This document shows, in pieces, positions 1-7,231 of a stretch of 64,000 nt of DNA; the stretch's first letter is position 1; each line of letters starts with the position of its first letter. Position numbers and translations under genes: made by a program. The notes beneath the pieces are model-generated. The model did not search any database and had not been told where the DNA came from. It worked only from the letters and a program-made list of their open reading frames with translations. The stretch lies in assembly GCF_025642745.1 (NCBI RefSeq), contig NZ_JANZKP010000001.1, forward strand, positions 154,516 to 218,515. Direction: 5' to 3'. This stretch comes from Cellulomonas sp. RIT-PI-Y (GTDB lineage Bacteria > Actinomycetota > Actinomycetes > Actinomycetales > Cellulomonadaceae).

Positions 1-482
1 TCGTTGAACAGGGTGTAGCCGCCGACGTGGCCCAGGGCGTCCGCCTCGGACACCCGGTGCGCCCACCGTCCGATCACGACGGCGATCTCGCCCTCGTAGT
101 CGACGTCCGGCGTGGTGGGCCACAGGGTGACCGGGTCGTCGGGACCGCAGATCACATTGGGTGTCTTGACGAAGACGTTCGGGTGGTCGGGGTCGTCCGA
201 GGTCTCCAGGTGGCCGCGGTAGTTGTAGCCGAGGCAGAGGATCTTCCCCGGCCGGACCGGCGGGCCCAGGCGCACCGAGTCCAGACCGGGCAGTCCGTCC
301 GGATCGGCGGCCGACACCAGGGCCCGGACCTCGGTGAGCAGCCGGTCGTCGCTCAGCAGGGCCTCCACCCCGCGGCCGCCGGTCCGATCGGCCAGGTCGA
401 GCACCCGGTCGGTGCCGTCCGACGCCCGGAGGACCGCACCGGGCCGGTCACCGCCGTGCTGCCGGAGGGTCACGAGTCTCAT
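1..482 (-). CDS. FAH-family hydrolase/hydratase, 3' end outside window
   Basis: The visible 160 residues begin MRLVTLRQHGGD and contain the fumarylacetoacetate-hydrolase pattern: a GKILCLGYNYRGH stretch followed by DYEGEIAVVIG, whose acidic residues bind the divalent metal in this family. The family covers fumarylacetoacetase, 2-oxohept-3-enedioate hydratase and diketo-deoxy-sugar-acid hydrolases. The ATG at 482 follows GGGGGAC and lies 13 bases after the GH105 stop, so this is probably the last visible gene of the rhamnose operon. A role on a deoxy-keto-acid from uronate or rhamnonate breakdown is inferred from position. The C-terminal half lies beyond base 1. Confidence 0.75.
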   Translation of the reverse strand, partial: MRLVTLRQHGGDRPGAVLRASDGTDRVLDLADRTGGRGVEALLSDDRLLTEVRALVSAADPDGLPGLDSVRLGPPVRPGKILCLGYNYRGHLETSDDPDHPNVFVKTPNVICGPDDPVTLWPTTPDVDYEGEIAVVIGRWAHRVSEADALGHVGGYTLFN

Positions 483-495
483 CGCTGTCCCCCGC

Positions 496-1650
496 TCAGT
501 AGTACGTCCGCAGGTACTCGGCGAGGCAGAGGATCGCCATCGCCTGCCCGTACGGCATCGAGGTGCACGGGATGTTCCGGTAGAAGTCCAGGTCGGAGCC
601 CATGCCGGTGCCGAAGGAGACCTGCTGCAGCTCCCCGTCGGCGGAGATGTTCGCGATGATCGCGCGCACGGCCCGCTCGGCGGTGGCGGTGTACCGACGG
701 TCCAGGTAGCCCTTGCGGACCGCCTTGAGCACCCCGTAGGCGATCCCCGCCGTGGCCGACGCCTCCAGGTACGACTCCGGGTCGTCCAACAGGGTGTGCC
801 AGAGCCCGGACTCGTCCTGCAGCTCGGCGAGGGCGGAGACCTGGGCGTCCAGCACCTCCAGCAGGAAGCGCCGGGTCGGGTCGTCCGCGGGCAGGTCGAC
901 CAGTTCCAGGAAGTCCGGGATCACCATGGTCAGCCAGGAGTTGCCGCGGGCCCAGCGCGCCCGGGCGAAGTTGTGCTGCCCGTCGAAGGTCCAGCCGTGG
1001 AACCAGAGCCCGGTCTCCCGGTCCATCAGGTAGGCCACGTGCGTGAGGAACTGGAAGGTCGCCTCCCGCACGTACTGCGGCCGGTCCAGCAGCAGACCGA
1101 TCTTGGTCAGCGGCAGCACCGTCATCATCAGGGTGTCGTCCCAGAGCTGGTGGTGGTTCTCCTCCGCCAGCGTGAGGTGCTGCATCCCCCCGTGCGGGGT
1201 GCGCGGCATCTCCCGCATCGCCCACTCCGCCCAGGAGTCCAGCCAGGGCAGCAGGGTGCAGTCGCCCTCCTTCTCGTACAGGCTGGCCAGGGTGAGGAAC
1301 GGCGCCATCGTGTTGACGTTCTTGGTGGTGCCCTCGGCCAGCCGGGCGGCGAACCAGGAGTCCACGATGTCCCGCATCCGCCGGTCGGCGGTCTGGTCGT
1401 AGTACTGCCAGATCCCGTACAGCCCGATGCCGTGGGTCCATTCCCAGCCGGCCCAGCCCTTGGTGTCGATCACCCGGCCGTCGTCCAGCCGGAGCAGGAA
1501 CTCCCCCGTCTCGTCGGTGATGTTCACCAGGTTCTCGGTGAGCCGGCAGACCAGTTCCCGGATCCCGGCCCGGTCGATGAACCGCTCCGGCGCCCGCAGC
1601 AGCGCGCTGTGCTTCACCGGCCAGACCGGCTGGGCGTGCACGTCCGTCAT
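496..1650 (-). CDS. Glycoside hydrolase family 105, unsaturated uronyl hydrolase
   Basis: This 384-residue protein has the (alpha/alpha)6-barrel signature of GH105 (YteR/YesR type): GWEWTHGIGLYGIWQYYD near residue 75, the acidic WDDTLMM motif near 155 that carries the general-acid aspartate, HGWTFDGQHNFARARWARGNSWL, and a closing GMPYGQAM-like segment. There is no signal peptide, so it acts in the cytoplasm on imported unsaturated disaccharides. GH105 enzymes hydrate the 4,5-double bond left by polysaccharide lyases and release rhamnose plus a keto-uronate, which fits the surrounding rhamnose genes. The ATG at 1650 follows GAGGGGGA and is 11 bases from the rhaD stop. The exact substrate (rhamnogalacturonan or ulvan) cannot be read from the sequence. 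Confidence 0.85.
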   Translation of the reverse strand: MTDVHAQPVWPVKHSALLRAPERFIDRAGIRELVCRLTENLVNITDETGEFLLRLDDGRVIDTKGWAGWEWTHGIGLYGIWQYYDQTADRRMRDIVDSWFAARLAEGTTKNVNTMAPFLTLASLYEKEGDCTLLPWLDSWAEWAMREMPRTPHGGMQHLTLAEENHHQLWDDTLMMTVLPLTKIGLLLDRPQYVREATFQFLTHVAYLMDRETGLWFHGWTFDGQHNFARARWARGNSWLTMVIPDFLELVDLPADDPTRRFLLEVLDAQVSALAELQDESGLWHTLLDDPESYLEASATAGIAYGVLKAVRKGYLDRRYTATAERAVRAIIANISADGELQQVSFGTGMGSDLDFYRNIPCTSMPYGQAMAILCLAEYLRTYY

Positions 1651-1661
1651 CGCGTTCCCCC

Positions 1662-2492
1662 TCAGGCCCACGGCGAGTCGATGTCGAACTCGCGGGCGAC
1701 GCTGGTGATCTCCTCGCGGGTCAGCCCCTCGGCCTGCCGTCCGGCGACCAGGTCCATGTACTCGTACTTCGCGCCGGTCTCGGCGTACTCCATCCGGTCG
1801 ACCGCGCGGAGCACCGACAGGTCGGAGCGCGACATGGTGCCGTGCTTGGACCACAGGACGATCTCCGCCTGGCGCAGACCGGCGACGTTCGCGGCCTGCA
1901 TGCCGTCCGAACCGGGGATCATGAAGTCCAGGACCTCGATGCCCTGGGACAGGGACACGATCGACTCCGGCTCCCAGCGCAGGATCGCCGCGTTCATCGC
2001 CTTGGTGTCCCGGTAGGCCGGGATGTGCGACAGGTAGGTCAGGTGCGGCGGCTGCGCGTGCACGACCGCCTGGAAGTCGATGCCACGACGGGCGACCTGG
2101 TCCTGGTGCACGGCCAGGTGGGAGTTGAACTCCGACGTGAGGCGCTCGAACGCCCGGCGCTCCGAGGTGAACAGGGTCGCGGTGGTGCCGCCCTCGTGCA
2201 CTCGCACCGCGCCCACCGCCGCCTCGGGGTCGGCCGCGATCTGCCGCAGCCGGCGACCCGATCCGGTGGACAGCACGATCTGGCCGGCCAGGGCGGGGGC
2301 GGGCAGCGGCAGGGCGATCTCCTCGGTGACCGGGAATCGTGCGGTGAGCACCGCGTCGTCCCAGTCCCAGCCGACGTAGACCGAGAGGTTCCCGGCCCCG
2401 GCCTCGGCGGCGTCGATCTCGCAGATGCGGGCGCCTGCCTCGCCCATCGCGTGCAGCAGGTCGTCCAGGGACGGACGAGTGGTCTGGGACAT
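1662..2492 (-). CDS. rhaD: Rhamnulose-1-phosphate aldolase
   Basis: This 276-residue class II aldolase/adducin-fold protein should split L-rhamnulose 1-phosphate into dihydroxyacetone phosphate and L-lactaldehyde. It shows the GNLSVYVG opening, the ILSTGSGRRLRQI phosphate-binding segment near residues 72-85, the TSEFNSHLAVH stretch around 120 that supplies the catalytic glutamate, the VHAQPPHLTYLSH metal-binding histidines near 144-156, and a late WSKHGTMS motif with the third histidine. Length matches the E. coli enzyme. The start codon overlaps the rhaB stop (TGATG), indicating translational coupling in the operon rhaI-rhaB-rhaD-GH105-FAH. Confidence 0.92.
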   Translation of the reverse strand: MSQTTRPSLDDLLHAMGEAGARICEIDAAEAGAGNLSVYVGWDWDDAVLTARFPVTEEIALPLPAPALAGQIVLSTGSGRRLRQIAADPEAAVGAVRVHEGGTTATLFTSERRAFERLTSEFNSHLAVHQDQVARRGIDFQAVVHAQPPHLTYLSHIPAYRDTKAMNAAILRWEPESIVSLSQGIEVLDFMIPGSDGMQAANVAGLRQAEIVLWSKHGTMSRSDLSVLRAVDRMEYAETGAKYEYMDLVAGRQAEGLTREEITSVAREFDIDSPWA

Positions 2493-4033
2493 CAGAGGCT
2501 TCCTTCGCGGTGGACGGGGACGAGTCCCCGCAGACGGTCCTCGGCCTGCTGCCAGGTCGACTCGGTGCCGTCGTGCTGGTGTCCGCCGGGGTTCCAGCGG
2601 ACCGGATCGGTGGAGGCGCGGACCACGGCGCGCGCGGCGGGCAGTCCGCCGTCGAGCGCGCCGACGGCGAGCGCCTGGGTGAGCAGATTGCCGATGGCGG
2701 TGGCCTCGGCCGGGCCGGCGATCACCGGGAGGCCGGTCGCCGCGGCGGTCAGGCGGCACAGCAGGTCGTTGCGGGAGCCGCCGCCGACCACGTGCACCAC
2801 CTCGACCGGGTGGTCGGCGAGCGCGGACAGGTGCCGGATCGCCCGGCGGTACCCCAGGGCGAGCGAGTCCAGGACGCACCGGATCACCTCCGCGGGCTCG
2901 ATCGGCTCCGGCTGCCCGGTGCGGCGGGCGGCGGCACGGATCCGGGCGGGCATGTCCCCGGGCGGCACGAACGCGGGATCGTCCACGTCGACCACGGTGC
3001 GCAGGCCGGGCACCTGGTCCGCCTCGCGGATCAGCGCGGCCAGGTCCTGCGGGTGACCCGCCTGCGCCCAGGTGCGCAGCGACTCCGCCACCAGCCACAG
3101 CCCGCCGACGTTGCACAGGTGGCGGACGGTCCCGGCGACACCGAGCTCGTTGCCGACGTTGGCGACCCGGGCGAGGTCGGTCAGCACCGGGGCGTCCAGC
3201 TCGATCCCGACCAGGGACCAGGTGCCCGAGGAGATCCACGCGGCCGGTCGCTCGTCCATCGGGACCGCGACCACCGCGGAGGCGGTGTCGTGCGACCCCA
3301 CCGCGACGTGCAGCGCACCGGGCAGGCCCAGGTCGGCCGCCAGCTCCGCGCGCACCTCGCCCAGCACCGTGCCCGGCTCGACCAGCGGCGCCAACCGGCC
3401 CCGGACGTCCCCGGCCGCGGACCGGCGCAGGGCGTCCAGCACGACCGGGCTCCACCGCCGGGTGGTCGGGTCGAGCATGCCGGTGGTGGAGGCGTTGGTG
3501 ACCTCGGTGACCTCGGCGCCGGACAGCCAGAACCCGAGCAGGTCCGGGACCATCAACAGCCGGTCCGCCGCAGCCCAGGCCGCGGATCCCGCCTCCGCGA
3601 GGAGCTGGTACATCGTGGTGAACGGCTGATGCTGGGTCCCGGTGGCCCGGTAGTGCGTCGCGGGGTCCAGGGTCCGAGCGAACGCCTCCGGCATGCCGGC
3701 GGTGCGGGTGTCCCGGTAGTGCACCGGGTCGCCCAGCAGCACGCGGTCGGCGTCCAGCAGCCCGTAGTCGACCGCCCAGGTGTCGATGCCGACCGACCGC
3801 ACCGGTCCGTGCTCGCGGGCGGCCAGTCGGAGTCCGTCCTGGACCCCGGCCCACAGCGAGAGCAGGTCCCAGTGCAGGCGGGTGCCCGTCCGCACGGGTG
3901 TCCGGACCGGCCGGTTGGCGAAGCGGCCCGTCTCGCGGGTGAGCAGCCGACCGCCGTCCAGACGTCCGGCGATCACCCGCCCGCTGGACGCGCCGAGGTC
4001 GACCGCGACGAGGGCACCGAGTGGCGAGCTCAT
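2492..4033 (-). CDS. rhaB: Rhamnulokinase
   Basis: This FGGY-family kinase of 513 residues phosphorylates L-rhamnulose at O1 using ATP. The phosphate-binding loop VDLGASSGRVIAG at residues 10-22 is the form typical of RhaB rather than glycerol or xylulose kinase, and SVGIDTWAVDYGLL near 80 is the second conserved sugar-kinase block. The adenosine motif HVVGGGSRNDLLCRL lies near residue 415. The C-terminus ends one base into rhaD, and the start sits four bases after the rhaI stop, so the genes are co-transcribed. Confidence 0.92.
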   Translation of the reverse strand: MSSPLGALVAVDLGASSGRVIAGRLDGGRLLTRETGRFANRPVRTPVRTGTRLHWDLLSLWAGVQDGLRLAAREHGPVRSVGIDTWAVDYGLLDADRVLLGDPVHYRDTRTAGMPEAFARTLDPATHYRATGTQHQPFTTMYQLLAEAGSAAWAAADRLLMVPDLLGFWLSGAEVTEVTNASTTGMLDPTTRRWSPVVLDALRRSAAGDVRGRLAPLVEPGTVLGEVRAELAADLGLPGALHVAVGSHDTASAVVAVPMDERPAAWISSGTWSLVGIELDAPVLTDLARVANVGNELGVAGTVRHLCNVGGLWLVAESLRTWAQAGHPQDLAALIREADQVPGLRTVVDVDDPAFVPPGDMPARIRAAARRTGQPEPIEPAEVIRCVLDSLALGYRRAIRHLSALADHPVEVVHVVGGGSRNDLLCRLTAAATGLPVIAGPAEATAIGNLLTQALAVGALDGGLPAARAVVRASTDPVRWNPGGHQHDGTESTWQQAEDRLRGLVPVHREGSL

Positions 4034-4037
4034 CGCC

Positions 4038-5201
4038 TCACGCGCCCCACCCGGACGGGGTGCCGCCGACCCGCTCGACGGCGATCCGGTCCCCGTAGCC
4101 GGAGGCGGTGTAGGCCGCCATCGGGTCCCGGGGCAGACCGCGTGACTCGCGCCAGTCGGCCAGTGCCGGTCGCACGTCGGTGTAGAAGGCGTCCATGTAG
4201 AGGCCGTTGGCGGCGAGCACGTCGCCGGAGTCCTGCGCCGCCCGCAGCGCCCCCTGGTCGATCAGCAGCGCCCGGGCGGTCATCTCCTGCACGTTCAGCA
4301 CCGAACGGATCTGACCGGGGATCTTGTCCTCGATGTTGTGGCACTGGTCCAACATGAACGCGACCGGGCTGTCGGTGGCCAGACCGCCGCCGCGCACCAC
4401 CTCGGCCAGGATGCGGAACAGCTGGAACGGGTCCGCCGCCCCGACGATCAGGTCGTCGTCGGCGTAGAACCGCGAGTTGAAGTCGAAGGAGCCGAGCCGC
4501 CCGAGCCGGAGCAGCTGGGCGACGATGAACTCGATGTTCGTGCTCGGCGCGTGGTGCCCGGTGTCCAGGCACACCATCGCCCGCTCGCCGAGTGCGGTCA
4601 CGTGCGCGTAGGACGTGCCCCAGTCCGGCACGTCCATCGTGTAGAAGAACGGCTCGAAGATCTTGTACTCCAGGACCAGGCGCTGCTCCGGGCCCAGCCG
4701 GTCGTAGATCACCCGCAGCGAGTCGGCCAGCCGGTCCTGCCGACCGCGGATGTCGCCCTGCCCGGGATAGTTCGTGCCGTCCGGCAGCCAGATCTTCAGG
4801 TCCCGCGACCCGGTGGCGTCCATGACGTCGATGCAGGCCAGGTGGTGGTCGATCGCCTTGCGCCGGACGGTCGGGTCGACGTGGGTCAGGGAGCCGAACT
4901 TGTAGTCGTCGTCCTGGAAGGTGTTGGAGTTCACCGTGCCGAGCCGCACTCCCAGGTCCTCGGCATCGGCCGCCAGAGCGGCGAAGTCGTCCACCAGGTC
5001 CCACGGGATGTGCAGCGCGACGGTCGGGGCCAGCCCGGTCAGCCGGTGCACCTGAGCGGCGTCGGCCAGCTTCTCCCGGATCGTCCGCGGGGTGCCGGGG
5101 GTGCCGTAGACCTTGAAGCGGGTGCCGGCGTTGCCGAACGCCCAGGACGGGAGCTCGACCGCCTGCCGTGCCAGGGTGGTGAGCATCGCGTCGTCGAACA
5201 T
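4038..5201 (-). CDS. rhaI: L-rhamnose isomerase (short RhaI type)
   Basis: At 387 residues this is the shorter, Pseudomonas-type L-rhamnose isomerase rather than the roughly 420-residue E. coli RhaA. It interconverts L-rhamnose and L-rhamnulose in a metal-dependent TIM barrel. Visible blocks include TVALHIPWDLVDDF near 60, KIWLPDGTNYPGQGD, LVLEYKIFEPFFYTMDVPDWG (metal-binding glutamate), CLDTGHHAPSTNIEF and SFDFNSRFYADDDLIVGAADPFQLF (metal-binding aspartates). The ATG at 5201 is chosen because AAGGAG lies 6 bases upstream. A LacI-type operator and a TAGAGT -10 element lie immediately upstream, so the gene has its own regulated promoter inside the cluster. Confidence 0.92.
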   Translation of the reverse strand: MFDDAMLTTLARQAVELPSWAFGNAGTRFKVYGTPGTPRTIREKLADAAQVHRLTGLAPTVALHIPWDLVDDFAALAADAEDLGVRLGTVNSNTFQDDDYKFGSLTHVDPTVRRKAIDHHLACIDVMDATGSRDLKIWLPDGTNYPGQGDIRGRQDRLADSLRVIYDRLGPEQRLVLEYKIFEPFFYTMDVPDWGTSYAHVTALGERAMVCLDTGHHAPSTNIEFIVAQLLRLGRLGSFDFNSRFYADDDLIVGAADPFQLFRILAEVVRGGGLATDSPVAFMLDQCHNIEDKIPGQIRSVLNVQEMTARALLIDQGALRAAQDSGDVLAANGLYMDAFYTDVRPALADWRESRGLPRDPMAAYTASGYGDRIAVERVGGTPSGWGA

Positions 5202-5215
5202 CGTGGTCTCCTTGG

Positions 5216-5227
5216 TGAATCGTTTCA
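5216..5227. promoter_or_regulatory. LacI-type operator in front of rhaI
   Basis: TGAATCGTTTCA differs at one position from the perfect CG-centred palindrome TGAAACGTTTCA that many LacI-family regulators bind. It lies between rhaM and rhaI, just downstream of a minus-strand TAGAGT (5233-5238), where a bound repressor would cover the transcription start. Related sites occur at 7091-7102 and 7194-7205, and a LacI-type gene is encoded at 8536-9558. Binding is inferred. Confidence 0.7.
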
Positions 5228-5232
5228 CTCGC

Positions 5233-5238
5233 ACTCTA
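5233..5238 (-). promoter_or_regulatory. Likely -10 element for rhaI
   Basis: On the minus strand this reads TAGAGT. Its distance places the transcription start inside the operator at 5216-5227, leaving a short leader with the AAGGAG ribosome site. No convincing -35 hexamer is visible, which is usual in high-GC actinobacteria. Confidence 0.45.
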
Positions 5239-5577
5239 ACGCACCTCGGCCGCGGCGAGCTGGTCCTCCAGGTGGAAGACCTCGGGCACGTAGGCGAAGC
5301 CCTCGTCCGGCGCACCCTCCGCGTCGAACAGCGCGGACATCTCGCACTGCCACCGGGCGTTGACCTCCGTGGCGGCGACCCTGGCCTGCGCCAGCTCCCG
5401 GTCGTCCGCCTCGAAGAAGCCGATCAGCAGACCGTCCTCGCGCAGGAACAGCGAGTAGTTCCGCCAGCCCGCGTCCCGGAGCGCGATCAGCAGCTCGGGC
5501 CACACCGCGGCGTGGCGCTCCCGGTAGCGGTCGAGGTGCCGCGGGTCGACCTGGGAGGTGAAGCAGTAGCGCGTCAT
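5236..5577 (-). CDS. rhaM: L-rhamnose mutarotase
   Basis: This 113-residue ferredoxin-fold protein interconverts the alpha and beta anomers of L-rhamnose and so feeds RhaI. RYRERHAAVWPELL at residues 17-30 contains the conserved histidine at position 22, and WRNYSLFLREDGLLIGFFEADD supplies the conserved tyrosine and sugar-contacting strand. The length matches E. coli RhaM. The ATG at 5577 is preceded by GAAGAG. The gene lies between the transporter gene and rhaI on the same strand, and its stop codon overlaps the rhaI -10 element. Confidence 0.9.
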   Translation of the reverse strand: MTRYCFTSQVDPRHLDRYRERHAAVWPELLIALRDAGWRNYSLFLREDGLLIGFFEADDRELAQARVAATEVNARWQCEMSALFDAEGAPDEGFAYVPEVFHLEDQLAAAEVR

Positions 5578-5648
5578 CGGTTGAATCTCTTCATTCGGCG
5601 ACCGCCACCCGGCGGCCGGGACCCCTGCCCCCGGCCGCCGGATGGCGA

Positions 5649-7016
5649 TCAGACAGGGGCGGAGTCGCGCTGCTCCGCGGCGGCGACGGGGGCGGTGCCG
5701 TCCAGCTCGGACAGCGAGGTGCCCTTGGTCTCCCGGCTGAGCAGGGCGGCGCCGGCCGCGACCAGGCAGACCGCGAAGGTGATCGCACCGACCAGCAGCG
5801 GCACGTTGGTCGCTCCCGGCGGGGCCACCCCGGTGATGATCATCGGGAAGAACGACGCGAGGGCCAGACCGATGTTCTGCGAGACCGCGAAGCCGGTGAC
5901 CCGGATCCGCATCGGGAACTGCTCCTGGAAGAACGTCGCGAAGGTGGCGTTCCACATCTGGAAGAACACGCTCTGCACGATCACGACCGTGACGAACACC
6001 AGCACCATGTGGTGCTGCTCGATGGTCCAGAGGTAGACACCCGCCAGGGCGCCGCCGCCCAGGCCGCCGACGACCATGAAGGTCCGACGGCCGATCCGGT
6101 CGGACAGCGCGCCGAACACCGGGATGGTGCCGATCGCGACCAGGTTCGCGGTCAGGGTCACCCAGAGGAACTCGCCGGTGGAGAAGCCGTTGCCGTAGCC
6201 CTCCTGCGTGGCGAAGGACGCGCCGAACACCAGGGTGGCGGTGCCGATCACATTGGTCAGCGTCATCAGGATGCAGCGGACCGTGAGCCACGGGTAGCGC
6301 GTGATCAGCTCGACGAACGGGAACCGGCGCTTGGCGGCGTCGTCCTGCGCCGCGAACGCCGGCGGCTCCTCGACCTTGCGCCGGATGATGTACCCGGCCA
6401 GGATCACGAACGCGCTGAGCAGGAACGGGACCCGCCAGCCCCAGCTGTGGAAGGCGTCGTCGTCCAGCAGGATCGACAGCGGCAGCATGATGCCGATGGC
6501 CAGGATCGAGCCGACCTGGGTGCCCTGCAGGCTGAACGAGGCGAAGAAGCCACGGCGCTCGTCGGGCGAGTGCTCCACGATCATCGCGCTCGCCCCGCCG
6601 AGCTCCCCCGCGACCGCGAAGCCCTGCACCACCCGGAGCAGGACCAGCAGGACCGGCGACAGCATGCCGACCTGGGCGTAGGTGGGCAGCAGGCCGATCG
6701 CGAAGGTCGAGATGCCCATCAGGATCATCGCGAACACCAGCACGTTCTTCCGGCCGCGCCGGTCGCCCCAGGCGCCGAGCACGACCGCACCCACCGGGCG
6801 CAGCACGTAGCCGATCGCGTACGTGGCCAGCGACAGCATGATGGCGATCGTGGCGTTCCCCGAGGGGAAGAAGATCGTCGGGAAGACCAGCGCCGCCGCC
6901 TGCGTGTACAGCGAGTAGTCGTAGTACTCCAGCGCGCTGCCGATCCAGCCGCTCATCGCGGCGCGCTTCGGGTCTCGCTTCCCGGTCAGCGCGTCCGCGG
7001 TCGTGGTGCTGCTCAT
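5649..7016 (-). CDS. MFS transporter of the metabolite:H+ symporter (MHS) family
   Basis: This 455-residue protein has about 12 membrane segments and the MHS layout: SGWIGSALEYYDYSLYTQAAALVFPTIFF after a short N-terminus, the loop motif GAWGDRRGRKNVLV between segments 2 and 3, a glutamate-rich GELGGASAMIVEHSPDERRGFFAS stretch, and GALSDRIGRR in the second half. Known members carry alpha-ketoglutarate, shikimate, proline/betaine or other organic acids. Its place at the head of the rhamnose cluster behind a shared operator suggests that it imports a rhamnose-related sugar acid, rhamnose, or an unsaturated disaccharide. ATG 7016 is preferred to ATG 7022 because GAAAGAG is correctly spaced from it. 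Confidence 0.85.
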   Translation of the reverse strand: MSSTTTADALTGKRDPKRAAMSGWIGSALEYYDYSLYTQAAALVFPTIFFPSGNATIAIMLSLATYAIGYVLRPVGAVVLGAWGDRRGRKNVLVFAMILMGISTFAIGLLPTYAQVGMLSPVLLVLLRVVQGFAVAGELGGASAMIVEHSPDERRGFFASFSLQGTQVGSILAIGIMLPLSILLDDDAFHSWGWRVPFLLSAFVILAGYIIRRKVEEPPAFAAQDDAAKRRFPFVELITRYPWLTVRCILMTLTNVIGTATLVFGASFATQEGYGNGFSTGEFLWVTLTANLVAIGTIPVFGALSDRIGRRTFMVVGGLGGGALAGVYLWTIEQHHMVLVFVTVVIVQSVFFQMWNATFATFFQEQFPMRIRVTGFAVSQNIGLALASFFPMIITGVAPPGATNVPLLVGAITFAVCLVAAGAALLSRETKGTSLSELDGTAPVAAAEQRDSAPV

Positions 7017-7083
7017 GCTCATCTCTTTCGTCAACGGTGACGAGGTGCCGGCACTGGCCCCTCCGAAATGTGCTGCCGGGAGC

Positions 7084-7089
7084 ACCGTA
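7084..7089 (-). promoter_or_regulatory. Likely -10 element for the rhamnose-cluster transporter
   Basis: The minus strand reads TACGGT about 70 bases before the transporter start. The operator at 7091-7102 abuts it on the -35 side, so a bound LacI-type repressor would block polymerase. The -35 region is weak. Confidence 0.45.
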
Positions 7090-7090
7090 T

Positions 7091-7102
7091 TGGAACGATT
7101 CA
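7091..7102. promoter_or_regulatory. LacI-type operator in front of the transporter
   Basis: TGGAACGATTCA is a CG-centred palindrome with two departures from TGAAACGTTTCA. It sits directly upstream of a TACGGT -10 candidate for the transporter gene and shares its sequence class with the sites at 5216-5227 and 7194-7205. Confidence 0.65.
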
Positions 7103-7193
7103 TTTTGCGCCATAGGACCTTGGTCGTGGATCGCGATCCCCGCGACGAGGACCTTCGCCCCGGTCCGCACCACCCGTCGGCTGGTGGACTGGA

Positions 7194-7205
7194 TCGAACG
7201 TTTCA
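7194..7205. promoter_or_regulatory. LacI-type operator in front of fucO
   Basis: TCGAACGTTTCA keeps the whole right half-site (AACGTTTCA) of the palindrome TGAAACGTTTCA. It lies 27 bases before the fucO start and 16 bases before its GGAGG ribosome site, a position where repressor would block the divergent fucO promoter. Confidence 0.62.
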
Positions 7206-7231
7206 CAACCCCGACGACCCGGAGGATCCTC

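Noticed and set aside
1..482. Assignment as 2,4-diketo-3-deoxy-L-rhamnonate hydrolase
   Set aside because: The other enzymes of the non-phosphorylated rhamnose route are absent here and the phosphorylated route is complete, so only the family name is given.
5582..5593. TGAATCTCTTCA as a fourth LacI-type operator upstream of rhaM
   Set aside because: It lacks the central CG and differs at three positions, and most of it is explained by the GAAGAG ribosome site of rhaM.
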